DNA from: Acidobacteriaceae bacterium
GTDB lineage: Bacteria > Acidobacteriota > Terriglobia > Terriglobales > Acidobacteriaceae
Assembly: GCA_003167305.1 (NCBI GenBank)
Contig: PMTP01000077.1
Coordinates: forward strand, 696 to 14,646
DNA: 13,951 nucleotides
Direction: 5' to 3'
Part shown: positions 6,734 to 13,951 of the stretch, piece by piece
Numbering within the stretch: position 1 is the first letter of the stretch
Layout: each line of letters begins with the position of its first letter
Made by a program: the position numbers and the translations under genes
Notes under the pieces: generated by a model
Told to the model about the DNA's origin: nothing
The model's input: the letters and a program-made list of their open reading frames with translations, nothing else
Database searches by the model: none

Positions 6734-8085
6734 TGCTCAATTCCCTCCTCAGCCGGCTGCAGGCTCTCTGCCGGAATGATTCCCATCTCCATGTAGATCG
6801 GCCGAATTTGGCTCCGCAGCGCCGGCAGCCTCGTGGCGAACCAGGCCGCGCCCAGCAGCACCACCGCGCCGTTGACCATCACCGTCATGGGCGCGCCGAA
6901 GTTATGCGCCATGGTCCCGGCCAGCAGGCTGCCGAAGGGCGCCATGCCCATGAAGGCCATCGTATAGTAACTCATCACCCGCCCGCGCTTGTCTTCTGTG
7001 ACAATTGTCTGGATCACGGTGTTGCTGGCCGCCATGCCCTGCATCATGCCCATGCCGGCAAGGAAGACCATCGCCATCGAGAGCCAGAACCAATGTGAGA
7101 GCCCGAAGCCGACGAGGCCCGCGCCAAAGACCGCCGCGGCGATGGGAATTATCCTCACGAGGCCGCGTACGTTTCTGCGCGCCGCCAGCGAGAGCGCCGA
7201 GAGCAGCGCGCCCAGGCCCATTGCGCCCATCAAAAATCCCAGCGTGTGCGGCCCGCCTCCGAGCACATTCTTCGCGAAGATCGGCATCAGCACCACATAC
7301 GGCATCCCCATCAAGCTGATCAGGGCAAAGAGCATCAGGATGGTGCGGATGGGCAGAAACTCCGAGACGTAGGTCCAGCCGGCCTGCAACTCAGTCAACA
7401 TCGACGTGGCCACGCGCTTCAACACGGGCGCATGAACGCGCATCATCAGCAGCGACGCAATGACGGCGATGTAACTGATGCCGTCGATCAGAAAGCACCA
7501 GCCCTCGCTGGAGACCGCGATCAGCATTCCGGCCAGCGACGGGCCAATCAGACGCGCCACATTGACCATCGACGAGTTGATGGCGATGGCGTTCTGCAGG
7601 TCGCGCTTGTCGTCGACCATCTTGACCATGAAGGACTGGCGGCCGGGCATATCGAAGGCATTGACGCAGCCCTGCATCACGCTTAAAACGAGCAAGAGCG
7701 GAATCGTGATGTGACCGGAAAGCGTCAGCGCCGCCAGCGCCAGCGATTGCACCATCGACAGGGTCTGCGTCCATACCAGCACCTGCCGGCGGTCGAGCCG
7801 GTCCACCCACACGCCGGCAAAGGGCGCCAGCAGAAAGGTGGGAATCTGCCCGGCGAAGCTGACTGTACCCAGCAGCAAAGCCGAGCCGGTCAGCCGGTAG
7901 ACCAGCCAGCCGGTGGCCACGCGGGTCATCCACGTGCCGATTAAAGAGATGGTCTGCCCGCCGAAGAAGAGCCGGAAGTTGCGATGGCGCAGCGCCCGCC
8001 ACGCATGAGAGAAGCCCGCGCGCGGCTCCGCTTCCAGGCCGGCCTCGGCCTCATTCCCCGGCATTGCTGGATCCATCCCGCCCAA
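6730..8085 (-). CDS. MFS transporter, EntS/MFS_3-like exporter
   Basis: A 451-residue inner-membrane protein of the major facilitator superfamily. The first 33 residues are hydrophilic, then RNFRLFFGGQTISLIGTWM (35-53) opens the first membrane helix. This sequence and WLVYRLTGSALLLG are typical of the EntS-like MFS_3 group, whose studied members export siderophores and other small molecules. Motif A is present between helices 2 and 3 (GVWVDRLDRR, 91-100), and hydrophobicity fits 12 helices with a polar central loop near residues 210-230. FDMPGRQSFMVKMV and TEDKRGRVMSYYTM are further group signatures. The start at TTG 8085 has GAGGG seven bases upstream; ATG at 8076 or 8064 are alternatives. 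It sits between the radical SAM gene (123-bp gap, same strand) and the hydrolase (4-bp overlap). Export of a small metabolite is inferred, and the substrate is unknown. Confidence 0.92.
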   Translation of the reverse strand: MGGMDPAMPGNEAEAGLEAEPRAGFSHAWRALRHRNFRLFFGGQTISLIGTWMTRVATGWLVYRLTGSALLLGTVSFAGQIPTFLLAPFAGVWVDRLDRRQVLVWTQTLSMVQSLALAALTLSGHITIPLLLVLSVMQGCVNAFDMPGRQSFMVKMVDDKRDLQNAIAINSSMVNVARLIGPSLAGMLIAVSSEGWCFLIDGISYIAVIASLLMMRVHAPVLKRVATSMLTELQAGWTYVSEFLPIRTILMLFALISLMGMPYVVLMPIFAKNVLGGGPHTLGFLMGAMGLGALLSALSLAARRNVRGLVRIIPIAAAVFGAGLVGFGLSHWFWLSMAMVFLAGMGMMQGMAASNTVIQTIVTEDKRGRVMSYYTMAFMGMAPFGSLLAGTMAHNFGAPMTVMVNGAVVLLGAAWFATRLPALRSQIRPIYMEMGIIPAESLQPAEEGIEQ

Positions 8086-8143
8086 AATTACGCCCTCATT
8101 CGCAGTTTATCGTGGCGGGCGCTTCTGGGCGCAGCCTGCTCCT

Positions 8144-8163
8144 GGATGCGCAATTGCGCATCC
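8144..8163. promoter_or_regulatory. 20-bp perfect palindrome upstream of the MFS gene
   Basis: The sequence ggatgcgcaattgcgcatcc equals its own reverse complement over all 20 bases. Its near edge is 58 bp upstream of the MFS start in the 123-bp gap after the radical SAM gene. With no loop it makes a poor terminator hairpin, and no T-run follows. A binding site for a homodimeric regulator of the MFS-hydrolase pair is the best guess. No regulator gene is adjacent, so its partner is unknown. Confidence 0.55.
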
Positions 8164-8208
8164 TCCGATTCAGGGAATCTTTGATTCAGTCGCTTGTGCA
8201 GAAGTTCC

Positions 8209-9765
8209 TTAACCAGCCTGTTCGCCGGTCGCATCCGGCAGGCACTTACCCATCGCGGCCGGCGAGCTCGCGGCCTCGGAGAGCCTTCTGGTCATCACCT
8301 GGAAGTGATAACCCATTACCGCCAGAGTCATCGCCGCGCCGATGCAATGGCGATAACGCGTGGCCACGGTCAGCAGAAACTTCCAGTAACTCCAGCGCTG
8401 CTTGCCGAAGACTCCCTGGCGGACGATGGAGGTCACAAATGCGCGCGCATTGGCGACGGTCAACCACTGCTGCCTGGTCTTTCTCTCGCCGGTTCGCGGA
8501 TGCGTGCGGCTCAGATAGAGCCTGACGCGCTCATAGTAAGCCTCGCAGGAGTAGATCCGCTTCAGCACCGAGCGATAACCCTCCACCAGTCGCGCCGCGT
8601 CCATGCTGGGAAGAAAGTTCAGCTTGTCATCGGTGTTATCGCCGCGGCCCGCGTCCACAATCCGGCCCTCCTTCCATAGCCGCCGGAATAACTGGGTTCC
8701 GGGCATGGCTTGCAGCAAACCCACCATGGCGATGGGTATGCCGCTCTTCTGGATAAACTCCACCATGCGGTCGAAGATGTCGTCGCCGTCGGTGTCGAAG
8801 CCCAGGATGAAGCCGCCCATCACCTGCATCCCATAACTCTGGATGGTGGCCACACTCTCCAGCAGGCTGCGCCGCGTGTTCTGCAGCTTATTGCTGGCGA
8901 TCAGCCCCGATTCATCGGGCGTCTCAATGCCCAGGAAGACCGAGACGAAGCCGGCGTCTTTCATCAGTTGCATCAGCTCTGGATCGTCAGCCAGATTCAG
9001 CGAGGCCTCGGTGTTGAAGTCGAAGCTGGTCTTGTATTGGCCGCGCCATTCGGCCAGCGCCACGCATAACTCCTTGGCGCGCGCCTTGTTGCCTATGAAG
9101 TTATCGTCGACGATAAAGACCGCCTCGCGCCAGCCGGCCGCGCGCAACTGGTCCAGTTCGGCCAGCACCTGGCTGACAGCCTTGGTGCGCGGACGCCGCC
9201 CGTAGATTTCGATAATGTCGCAGAACTCGCAGTTGAAGGGGCAGCCGCGCGAATATTGCACGGCCATCGTCGAGTAGCGGCGCATCTTGATCAGGCTCAG
9301 ATCAGGTAGCGGGCTGGTTGCCATCTCCGGCCTTTCGGCGGCCTGATAGACGGGCTCGGCTCTTCCTTGCTCCAGATCGCGCGCCAGGCCGGCGATCAGG
9401 CTCTCCGCCTCGCCGATCACCACGTGGTCCGCCTTGAGTTCGGCCGCTGAAAGACTGCTGGCAATCGGCCCGCCCACCACCGTCCGCAAACCGCGCGCCC
9501 GGCACCGCTCGACGATGGCCGCCAGCGACTCGCGCTGGATGTGCATCGCGCTGACCAGCGCCACGTCCGCCCAAGCCAAGTCGCGGTCGCTAAGCCGCTC
9601 GACGTTGGTGTCCACCAGCCGCTTCTTCCAGGCCTTCGGCAGCAGCGCGGCTACTGTCATCAGCCCCAGCGGCGGCTGCGCAGCCCGCTTGCCCACGAAC
9701 TTGAGCGCGTGTTTGAAGCTCCAATAGGTTTCGGGGAATTCCGGGTAGATCAACAGGGCATTCAT
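8209..9765 (-). CDS. B12-binding-domain radical SAM protein (DUF4070-like, HpnP relatives)
   Basis: A 518-residue protein. The ATG at 9765 is chosen because GGAGG lies six bases upstream; the frame could extend to 9831 but the extension is not protein-like. Residues 1-140 resemble a cobalamin-binding Rossmann domain (NALLIYPEFPETYWSF, PPLGLMTVAALLP, VVGGP), but there is no DxHxxG lower-ligand motif. The radical SAM cluster ligands are Cys175, Cys179 and Cys182 in SRGCPFNCEFC. VDDNFIG, FNTEASLNLADD, FLGIETPDE and GGFILGFDTD follow, then a C-terminal DUF4070-like part with MVGLLQAMPGT and YYERVRLYL. Relatives include the hopanoid C-2 methylase HpnP, so a methyl transfer to an unactivated carbon is plausible but unproven. 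Residues 468-497 contain a hydrophobic stretch (FLLTVATRY, GAAMTLAVMGYHF) that may contact the membrane. It is upstream of the MFS gene on the same strand. Function in this organism is unknown. Confidence 0.9.
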   Translation of the reverse strand: MNALLIYPEFPETYWSFKHALKFVGKRAAQPPLGLMTVAALLPKAWKKRLVDTNVERLSDRDLAWADVALVSAMHIQRESLAAIVERCRARGLRTVVGGPIASSLSAAELKADHVVIGEAESLIAGLARDLEQGRAEPVYQAAERPEMATSPLPDLSLIKMRRYSTMAVQYSRGCPFNCEFCDIIEIYGRRPRTKAVSQVLAELDQLRAAGWREAVFIVDDNFIGNKARAKELCVALAEWRGQYKTSFDFNTEASLNLADDPELMQLMKDAGFVSVFLGIETPDESGLIASNKLQNTRRSLLESVATIQSYGMQVMGGFILGFDTDGDDIFDRMVEFIQKSGIPIAMVGLLQAMPGTQLFRRLWKEGRIVDAGRGDNTDDKLNFLPSMDAARLVEGYRSVLKRIYSCEAYYERVRLYLSRTHPRTGERKTRQQWLTVANARAFVTSIVRQGVFGKQRWSYWKFLLTVATRYRHCIGAAMTLAVMGYHFQVMTRRLSEAASSPAAMGKCLPDATGEQAG

Positions 9766-9858
9766 GGGCTGCCTCCGGGGGGTAAGAAGGGCAGTTGGCG
9801 GGGATGAATCGCTGCGCTCGGAATGGCGCACTGCTCCGAAGGTAGATTGCTCTGCCGG

Positions 9859-9894
9859 AGGCGGAAAAGATGAGCAAGAGGGACCACTCCGCCT
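9859..9894. repeat. Inverted repeat, 7-bp arms with 22-base loop
   Basis: The arms aggcgga (9859-9865) and tccgcct (9888-9894) are exact inverted copies in the 163-bp gap between the LacI gene end and the radical SAM gene start. It could be an operator or weak structure upstream of the radical SAM gene. Short arms and a long loop make chance occurrence in GC-rich DNA quite possible. Confidence 0.3.
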
Positions 9895-9928
9895 AAAAAC
9901 AGCGCGCTTTCGCGATTCGGCTATCGGG

Positions 9929-11005
9929 CTATTTCCGCGGGTCGAGCATGGAGCCGCGGGGAAATCCGGTCGATTCGCGCACCACCAGCCGCGTCTCGAT
10001 GGGATAGTCGCGCTGCGGCGCCGGCGTCCCCTCCACGTGCGCTCTGAGCGCGATCACCGCCGCCCGCGCCAGCTCGAAGCAGGACATCTGGATGGTGGTC
10101 AGGGGCGGAGTGGTCATCTGCGTCAGATGGATGTTGTCAAAGCCAATCACGGAGAGGTCATCCGGCACGCGCAGCCCGGCTCGGTATGCCTTCTGCAGCA
10201 CTCCGATGGCCGTCACGTCGTTGGAGCACATCACCGCGGTGGGCAGCTCGCCGCCGGCGAAGAGCTTTTCCGCGGCGGCCATGCCCCCTTCCATGGTGTG
10301 ATCGCCTTCCACAATCCGCTGCGCATCGACCGTGATGCCGCACTCCTGCACCGCGCGATGAAACGCCGCCAGCCGCGAGTGCGCAGAATGCAGGCGCAGC
10401 GGACCGCTGATGAACGCAATATCCCGGTGCCCCAGGGCGGCCAGATGTTGCACGCCCTGGCGGATGCCATGGTGATAGTCCACGCGCAGCAAGCTGATGC
10501 CCGGCGCATCCGGCCCCACGTCCACAAAGACCATGGGCACCTTGCGCTCCGCCAACTGTCCCAGCAGCGGCTCTTCAATGCCGAAGGTCATCACCGCCAC
10601 GCCTTCCGCCTTGCGTTCAACCATGCGGCGAATGCAGCGCTTCATCCGCTCGGGGTCGTAGTTGGTGGAGCTGATCAGCATCTCATAGCCGAACTCCACA
10701 GCCACATCCTCGAATCCTTGAATCAATTCGGGGAAGAACGGATTGGTAATTTCGGAGATGATGAGCCCCAGAAGCCGGCTGCGCCCGGAGACCAGGGCGC
10801 GGGCCTGGGTATTGGGCAAATAATCCAGCTCTTTGATCACCTCCCAGACCCGTTTGGCCATCTTGGCGTTCACGGTAGGGACGTGATTGATGGTGCGCGA
10901 GACGGTGGCGATGGAGACCTTGGCCATCCGCGCAACGGTATGCATATCCATGCGCTCTGGATTTCGTGGCGCTCGCCGCTTGGTCTTGGGGGTGCGATCA
11001 GTCAT
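9929..11005 (-). CDS. LacI-family transcriptional regulator
   Basis: A 358-residue cytoplasmic DNA-binding regulator of normal LacI/GalR length with a basic 18-residue N-terminal extension. The helix-turn-helix is at residues 22-41 (HTVARMAKVSIATVSRTINH), with the family's TVSR recognition helix. The hinge helix is near 65-73 (NTQARALVS), with the minor-groove Leu71. The periplasmic-binding-protein-like effector domain follows, starting at LLGLIISEITNPFFPELIQG and including HRDIAFISGP, MCSNDVTAIGVL, DDLSVIGFDN and LTTIQM. The ATG at 11005 has no strong ribosome binding site; ATG at 10951 would remove the extension. It is divergent from the araD-symporter operon, so local repression relieved by a sugar or sugar phosphate is the natural inference. 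The effector cannot be read from sequence, although araD points to a pentose-derived compound. Confidence 0.94.
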   Translation of the reverse strand: MTDRTPKTKRRAPRNPERMDMHTVARMAKVSIATVSRTINHVPTVNAKMAKRVWEVIKELDYLPNTQARALVSGRSRLLGLIISEITNPFFPELIQGFEDVAVEFGYEMLISSTNYDPERMKRCIRRMVERKAEGVAVMTFGIEEPLLGQLAERKVPMVFVDVGPDAPGISLLRVDYHHGIRQGVQHLAALGHRDIAFISGPLRLHSAHSRLAAFHRAVQECGITVDAQRIVEGDHTMEGGMAAAEKLFAGGELPTAVMCSNDVTAIGVLQKAYRAGLRVPDDLSVIGFDNIHLTQMTTPPLTTIQMSCFELARAAVIALRAHVEGTPAPQRDYPIETRLVVRESTGFPRGSMLDPRK

Positions 11006-11053
11006 GGGGACAATGAAGAATGCGTTTACAGGATACTCGATTCAGCAGACTGC

Positions 11054-11083
11054 TTGACAGGCGATGGGAGAAAAAATTACTTT
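11054..11083 (+). promoter_or_regulatory. Candidate sigma70-type promoter of the araD operon
   Basis: TTGACA (11054-11059), an exact -35 consensus, is followed after 18 bp by TACTTT (11078-11083). Transcription would start near 11090, giving a leader of about 100 bases before araD. The region just downstream (11091-11112) begins with CGGT and ends with ACCG, and GGTTT recurs at 11092, 11104 and 11121. One of these could be part of a LacI-family operator. A short inverted repeat, agcag-a-ctgct (11044-11054), overlaps the -35 start. Confidence 0.5.
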
Positions 11084-11187
11084 CATCTTACGGTTTGAGA
11101 AAAGGTTTACCGCCGCCCTCGGTTTCTGTGCATTTTCGTTAATCTGTGCCGGGGTACGATAGCCTGTGTGCGTTGTGGAGCATTTGC

Positions 11188-11886
11188 ATGGATTTCCTGC
11201 GTTTGCAAGCTGAAGTTCTGGAAGCCAACCTCGAACTCGTCCGCCGCGGCCTGGTCCTCTACACCTTTGGCAACGCCAGCGGCATCGACCGCAAAGCCGG
11301 AATCATCGCCATCAAGCCCAGCGGCGTTCCCTATGAGCGGATGACCGCCGCGGATATCGTTCTCTGCGCGCTCGACGGCAAGATTATTGAAGGCCGGCTC
11401 AAGCCCTCCTCCGATCTCGACACCCATCTGGAGCTTTACCGGGCCTTCCCGGCCATTGGCGGCGTGGTGCACACCCACTCCGAATTCGCTACCTCATGGG
11501 CGCAGGCAGGGCGCAGCATACCCGCCTTCGGCACCACCCACGCCGACTATTTCCACGGCCCGGTGCCGGCCACCGAAGAGTTGAGCGACGAAGAAATTCA
11601 AGGCAAATACGAGCTGAACACCGGCAAGGCCATCGTGCACCGCTTCAGCGTTCTCGACCCCATGGCCATGCCGGCCGTGCTGGTAGCCGGGCACGCGCCC
11701 TTCACCTGGGGCAAGACTCCGATGGACGCCGCCCACAACGCCGTGATCCTGGAGTCAGTGGCGCGGATGGCCGTTTACACTACCCTGTTGCATCCCGAAA
11801 GCGCTGGCGTATCTCAGGCACTGCTGGATCGGCACTACTTCCGCAAGCATGGCGCGGATGCAACTTACGGACAAGAGAACAGCTAG
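11188..11886 (+). CDS. araD: L-ribulose-5-phosphate 4-epimerase (class II aldolase family)
   Basis: A 232-residue zinc enzyme that converts L-ribulose 5-phosphate to D-xylulose 5-phosphate, feeding L-arabinose-type sugars into the pentose phosphate pathway. Length and numbering follow E. coli AraD closely. GNASGID is at 28-34, KPSGVPY at 43-49, phosphate-binding SSDLDTH at 74-80, zinc ligands His95 and His97 in VVHTHSEFAT, catalytic Asp120 in TTHADYFHG, third zinc ligand His169 in VAGHAPFTWGK, and RKHGADATYGQ at the C-terminus. The ATG at 11188 has GTGGAG seven bases upstream; a GTG at 11146 would add 14 unrelated residues. It is first in an operon with the symporter (32-bp gap). A related 4-epimerase of the same fold, such as UlaF or SgbE, cannot be excluded on sequence alone. 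No araA or araB lies in the window. Confidence 0.9.
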   Translation: MDFLRLQAEVLEANLELVRRGLVLYTFGNASGIDRKAGIIAIKPSGVPYERMTAADIVLCALDGKIIEGRLKPSSDLDTHLELYRAFPAIGGVVHTHSEFATSWAQAGRSIPAFGTTHADYFHGPVPATEELSDEEIQGKYELNTGKAIVHRFSVLDPMAMPAVLVAGHAPFTWGKTPMDAAHNAVILESVARMAVYTTLLHPESAGVSQALLDRHYFRKHGADATYGQENS

Positions 11887-11918
11887 CATTTGGCAACTCG
11901 GGAAAGAGGTTTGAAACT

Positions 11919-13769
11919 GTGATAGTGAACTGCATGACCCACCTTGCATCGCCGGCCCTGCTGGCCTTCAGCGCCGCTCCGATAGCGCGCCTGAGCTTCC
12001 TCGACATGATCGTGATCGCCGTCTACTTCGGCATGGTGCTCTGGATCGGCTTCTACCTCAAGGGCCGCTCCAACACCAGCGAAGAGTTCTTCATGGCCGG
12101 CCGTGAGATGACCGCCTGGATCGCCGGTTTGAGCTTTGTTTCGGCCAACCTCGGCTCGCTGGAGCTGATGGGCTGGGCGGGCACGGCTTACGAATACGGC
12201 ATCCTGGCCACGCATTGGTACTGGATCGGCGCCATACCGGCGATGCTCTTCCTGGGCCTGGTGATGATGCCCTTCTACTACGTCTCGAAGACGCACTCTG
12301 TCCCCGGCTATCTCTTCCTGCGCTACGGCGAGCACGCCCGCGTCCTGGCCGCCGTCTCCTTCGCTATGGAGATGATCCTGATGAGCGGCGTGAATATGTT
12401 CGCGATGGCCGTGGTGATGAAGATCGTGCTGGGCTGGAGTCTGACGTTCAGCATCGTGGTTTCGGCCTGCGCGGTCACGCTTTACGTGGCCCTGGGCGGG
12501 TTGCGCTCGGCCATCTTCAATGAGGTTTTGCAATTCGTGCTGATCTGGGGCGGCGCGCTGCTTGTCCCCATCCTGGGCCTGATTCAATCCGGCGGAGTCA
12601 GCGGCCTGAAGAGCCAGATCATCAAAAACATAGGAACGGACAGCTACTTCCATATGTGGCGCGACACCGGCCACTTTGCCTCGAACCCCATGGGCACCCA
12701 CTGGACGGGCATCGTTCTCGGCCTGGGTTTTGTGATCAGCTTCGGCTACTGGACCACGGACTTCCTGGTGGTGCAGCGCGTACTGGCGGCCCACAACCTG
12801 CGCGCCGCGCGCATGGCTCCCGTCATCGGGTCGTTCTTCAAGATGGCGGTTCCGTTCATCGTTATTCTGCCGGGCCTGCTCAGCCTGGTGCTGTTGCAGA
12901 ACTCCGACGGCAGCCGCCGCCAACTGGTCCCGGAAGACACCGTGAAGGCTTGCATGCCAATGTCGTCCGATTGCGCAGCGTCGTTGAAAAAGACCTCGCT
13001 TCCGGCCGCGGTTCAGCAGGATGTGCTGAATCAGAAAGTGACTCCGCAGTCGGATCTGCACAGCTATAACGAAGTGCTGCCGCTGATGATGGTCCGGTAT
13101 CTCGGCCCCGGCCTGCTGGGCCTGGGAATCACCGCGCTGATCGCCGGCTTCATGAGCGGCATGGCCGGCAATATCAGCGCCTTCTCGACTGTCTGGACCT
13201 ATGACATCTACAAGCCGCTCATCAACAAGAAAGGCACCGACAGCCACTATGTTCTGGTGGGCCGATTGTCGATCCTCATAGGCGTCGCTGTCTCCATTGG
13301 CGCGGGCTACCTGGTACAGAATGCGCACGGTATCATGGATTACGTGCAGGCGCTTTTCAGCTTCTTCATCGCGCCTCTGCTGGGCGCCATCCTGATGGGA
13401 ATGTTCTGGAAGCGCGCCACCGCGCCGGCCGGCTTCCTCGGCCTTCTGATCGGTATCGTCTCCTCGGTCAGCATGTTCGTCTGGGTCAAATTCGATCACG
13501 CGGCGCTGGGGATTGTGGCGCTATATCCAGAGGCAACGGACATGGCCGCGAACCTGTACCGCGCATGGTGGGCATTCTCGATTACCGTCATCGTCATCTT
13601 TCTGGTCAGCCTGGTCACCAAGCCCAAGCCCGTCGCCGAGTTGGACGGCCTGGTCTACGGCGCAACCGTTCTGCCCAAAGAAGAATGGGTTCCGTTCTAC
13701 AAGCGGGTCTGGGTATGGGCGATTCTGGCGGTGTGCATCTTTGCTACGCTCAACATTCTGTTCTGGTAG
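11919..13769 (+). CDS. Sodium:solute symporter (SSS family), probable sugar importer
   Basis: A 616-residue inner-membrane protein of the SSS family with about 13-14 predicted helices. The GTG at 11919 is chosen since AAGAGGT ends eight bases upstream; the ATG at 11934 would shorten it by five residues. The open frame continues left into araD, but that part is out-of-frame shadow sequence. Family features include GRSNTSEEFFMAGREMTAW, TDFLVVQRVLAA with R/K-rich residues after it, and a sodium-site helix reading FMSGMAGNISAF followed by STVWTYDIYKP. A polar loop of about 60 residues near 328-385 carries two Cys (KACMPMSSDCAAS), possibly a periplasmic disulfide. The tail ends in an extra helix (VWVWAILAVCIFATLNILFW). 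Linkage to araD suggests import of a pentose or related sugar; the substrate is inference. Confidence 0.93.
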   Translation: MIVNCMTHLASPALLAFSAAPIARLSFLDMIVIAVYFGMVLWIGFYLKGRSNTSEEFFMAGREMTAWIAGLSFVSANLGSLELMGWAGTAYEYGILATHWYWIGAIPAMLFLGLVMMPFYYVSKTHSVPGYLFLRYGEHARVLAAVSFAMEMILMSGVNMFAMAVVMKIVLGWSLTFSIVVSACAVTLYVALGGLRSAIFNEVLQFVLIWGGALLVPILGLIQSGGVSGLKSQIIKNIGTDSYFHMWRDTGHFASNPMGTHWTGIVLGLGFVISFGYWTTDFLVVQRVLAAHNLRAARMAPVIGSFFKMAVPFIVILPGLLSLVLLQNSDGSRRQLVPEDTVKACMPMSSDCAASLKKTSLPAAVQQDVLNQKVTPQSDLHSYNEVLPLMMVRYLGPGLLGLGITALIAGFMSGMAGNISAFSTVWTYDIYKPLINKKGTDSHYVLVGRLSILIGVAVSIGAGYLVQNAHGIMDYVQALFSFFIAPLLGAILMGMFWKRATAPAGFLGLLIGIVSSVSMFVWVKFDHAALGIVALYPEATDMAANLYRAWWAFSITVIVIFLVSLVTKPKPVAELDGLVYGATVLPKEEWVPFYKRVWVWAILAVCIFATLNILFW

Positions 13770-13817
13770 CGTTTGTTGTTCTCTCAGTGAGATGAGAAGA
13801 GGAAAGGATCAAGACTT

Positions 13818-13951
13818 ATGCATGGTTCGGGAATTCAAATCTGGTTTTTCATCGGCGTGTTGCTGCTGATTTATGGGGTGCTGATCTTTGGCTATGGCAT
13901 CTTTGAACTGGCCACCGGATGCTACCCGGCCGGGGTTCAGTTGACCAGCCT
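13818..13951 (+). CDS. Small membrane protein, partial (cut by the right edge)
   Basis: The ATG at 13818 follows a purine-rich AAGAGGAAAGGA tract nine bases away and stays open to the window end, giving 44 residues. It begins MHGSGIQIWFFIGVLLLIYG and continues VLIFGYGIFELATG, a single strong membrane helix, or two close ones, with very few charges. It lies 48 bp after the symporter stop on the same strand, so it is probably the third gene of the araD operon. A short hydrophobic partner protein of the transporter is a reasonable guess, but no family assignment can be made from this fragment. Confidence 0.7.
   Translation, partial: MHGSGIQIWFFIGVLLLIYGVLIFGYGIFELATGCYPAGVQLTS

Noticed and set aside
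9764..11098. 444-codon plus-strand open frame opposite the LacI gene
   Set aside because: His/Gly/Arg-rich with no recognisable motif; the LacI regulator on the minus strand is complete and convincing.
11496..11918. Leftward extension of the symporter frame into araD
   Set aside because: The 141 extra codons overlap araD in another frame and look like shadow sequence; GTG 11919 with AAGAGGT upstream is a good start.
11883..13499. 538-codon minus-strand open frame opposite the symporter
   Set aside because: Composition is dominated by Asp, His, Gln and Arg with no membrane or domain pattern; the symporter on the other strand explains the region.
1..13951. CRISPR array, tRNA, rRNA, insertion sequence or prophage
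   Set aside because: No regularly spaced repeats, cloverleaf or rRNA-like sequence, transposase motifs or phage proteins were seen in reading both strands.

Overview
The window looks like a chromosomal segment of a GC-rich member of the Acidobacteriota, probably class Terriglobia. No rRNA or marker gene is present to prove this. The reasons are protein style (a Ser/Thr-rich Ig-like plus lactonase-type beta-propeller lipoprotein, a fused AroD-AroE, a DUF4070-like B12 radical SAM protein, a sugar-type sodium:solute symporter next to araD) and small interspersed intergenic repeats of a kind I associate with that group. I see no CRISPR array, tRNA, rRNA, insertion sequence, phage gene or toxin-antitoxin pair.

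Layout. Positions 1-134 (minus) hold the N-terminal end of a small lipoprotein that runs off the left edge. Positions 135-450 are a repeat-rich intergenic stretch: a 34-bp dispersed-type repeat, an orphan half of a second repeat family, and a 7-bp tandem repeat whose inverted counterpart lies about 90 bp away. Positions 451-1968 (minus) encode a secreted or outer-surface lipoprotein with an Ig-like region and a beta-propeller. Next come two shikimate-pathway genes facing each other: a class I DAHP synthase (2217-3281, plus) and a fused 3-dehydroquinate dehydratase/shikimate dehydrogenase (3346-4926, minus), covering steps 1, 3 and 4. A YghZ-like aldo/keto reductase follows (5070-6062, plus).

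A minus-strand group then runs leftward: B12-binding radical SAM protein (8209-9765), MFS exporter (6730-8085) and isochorismatase-like hydrolase (6137-6733). The last two overlap in an ATGA, so they are very probably translationally coupled. A 20-bp perfect palindrome lies just upstream of the MFS gene.

The right end is a sugar module: a LacI-family regulator (9929-11005, minus) divergent from an operon of araD (L-ribulose-5-phosphate 4-epimerase), a 616-residue sodium:solute symporter and a small membrane protein cut by the right edge. A consensus-like promoter sits in the divergent gap. The simplest reading is a LacI-controlled uptake and catabolism unit for a pentose or related sugar, with the isomerase and kinase encoded elsewhere.

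I did not find a convincing new multi-gene system. The most original signal is a small intergenic hairpin family with two copies at convergent gene ends (3306-3338 and 6078-6110). Between the copies both stem substitutions are compensated by matching changes on the other arm. Several enzymes also carry informative residue changes: Gly211 in DAHP synthase, a lost NADP-type Asn-Arg-Thr motif in AroE, and Gly in place of the isochorismatase nucleophilic Cys.
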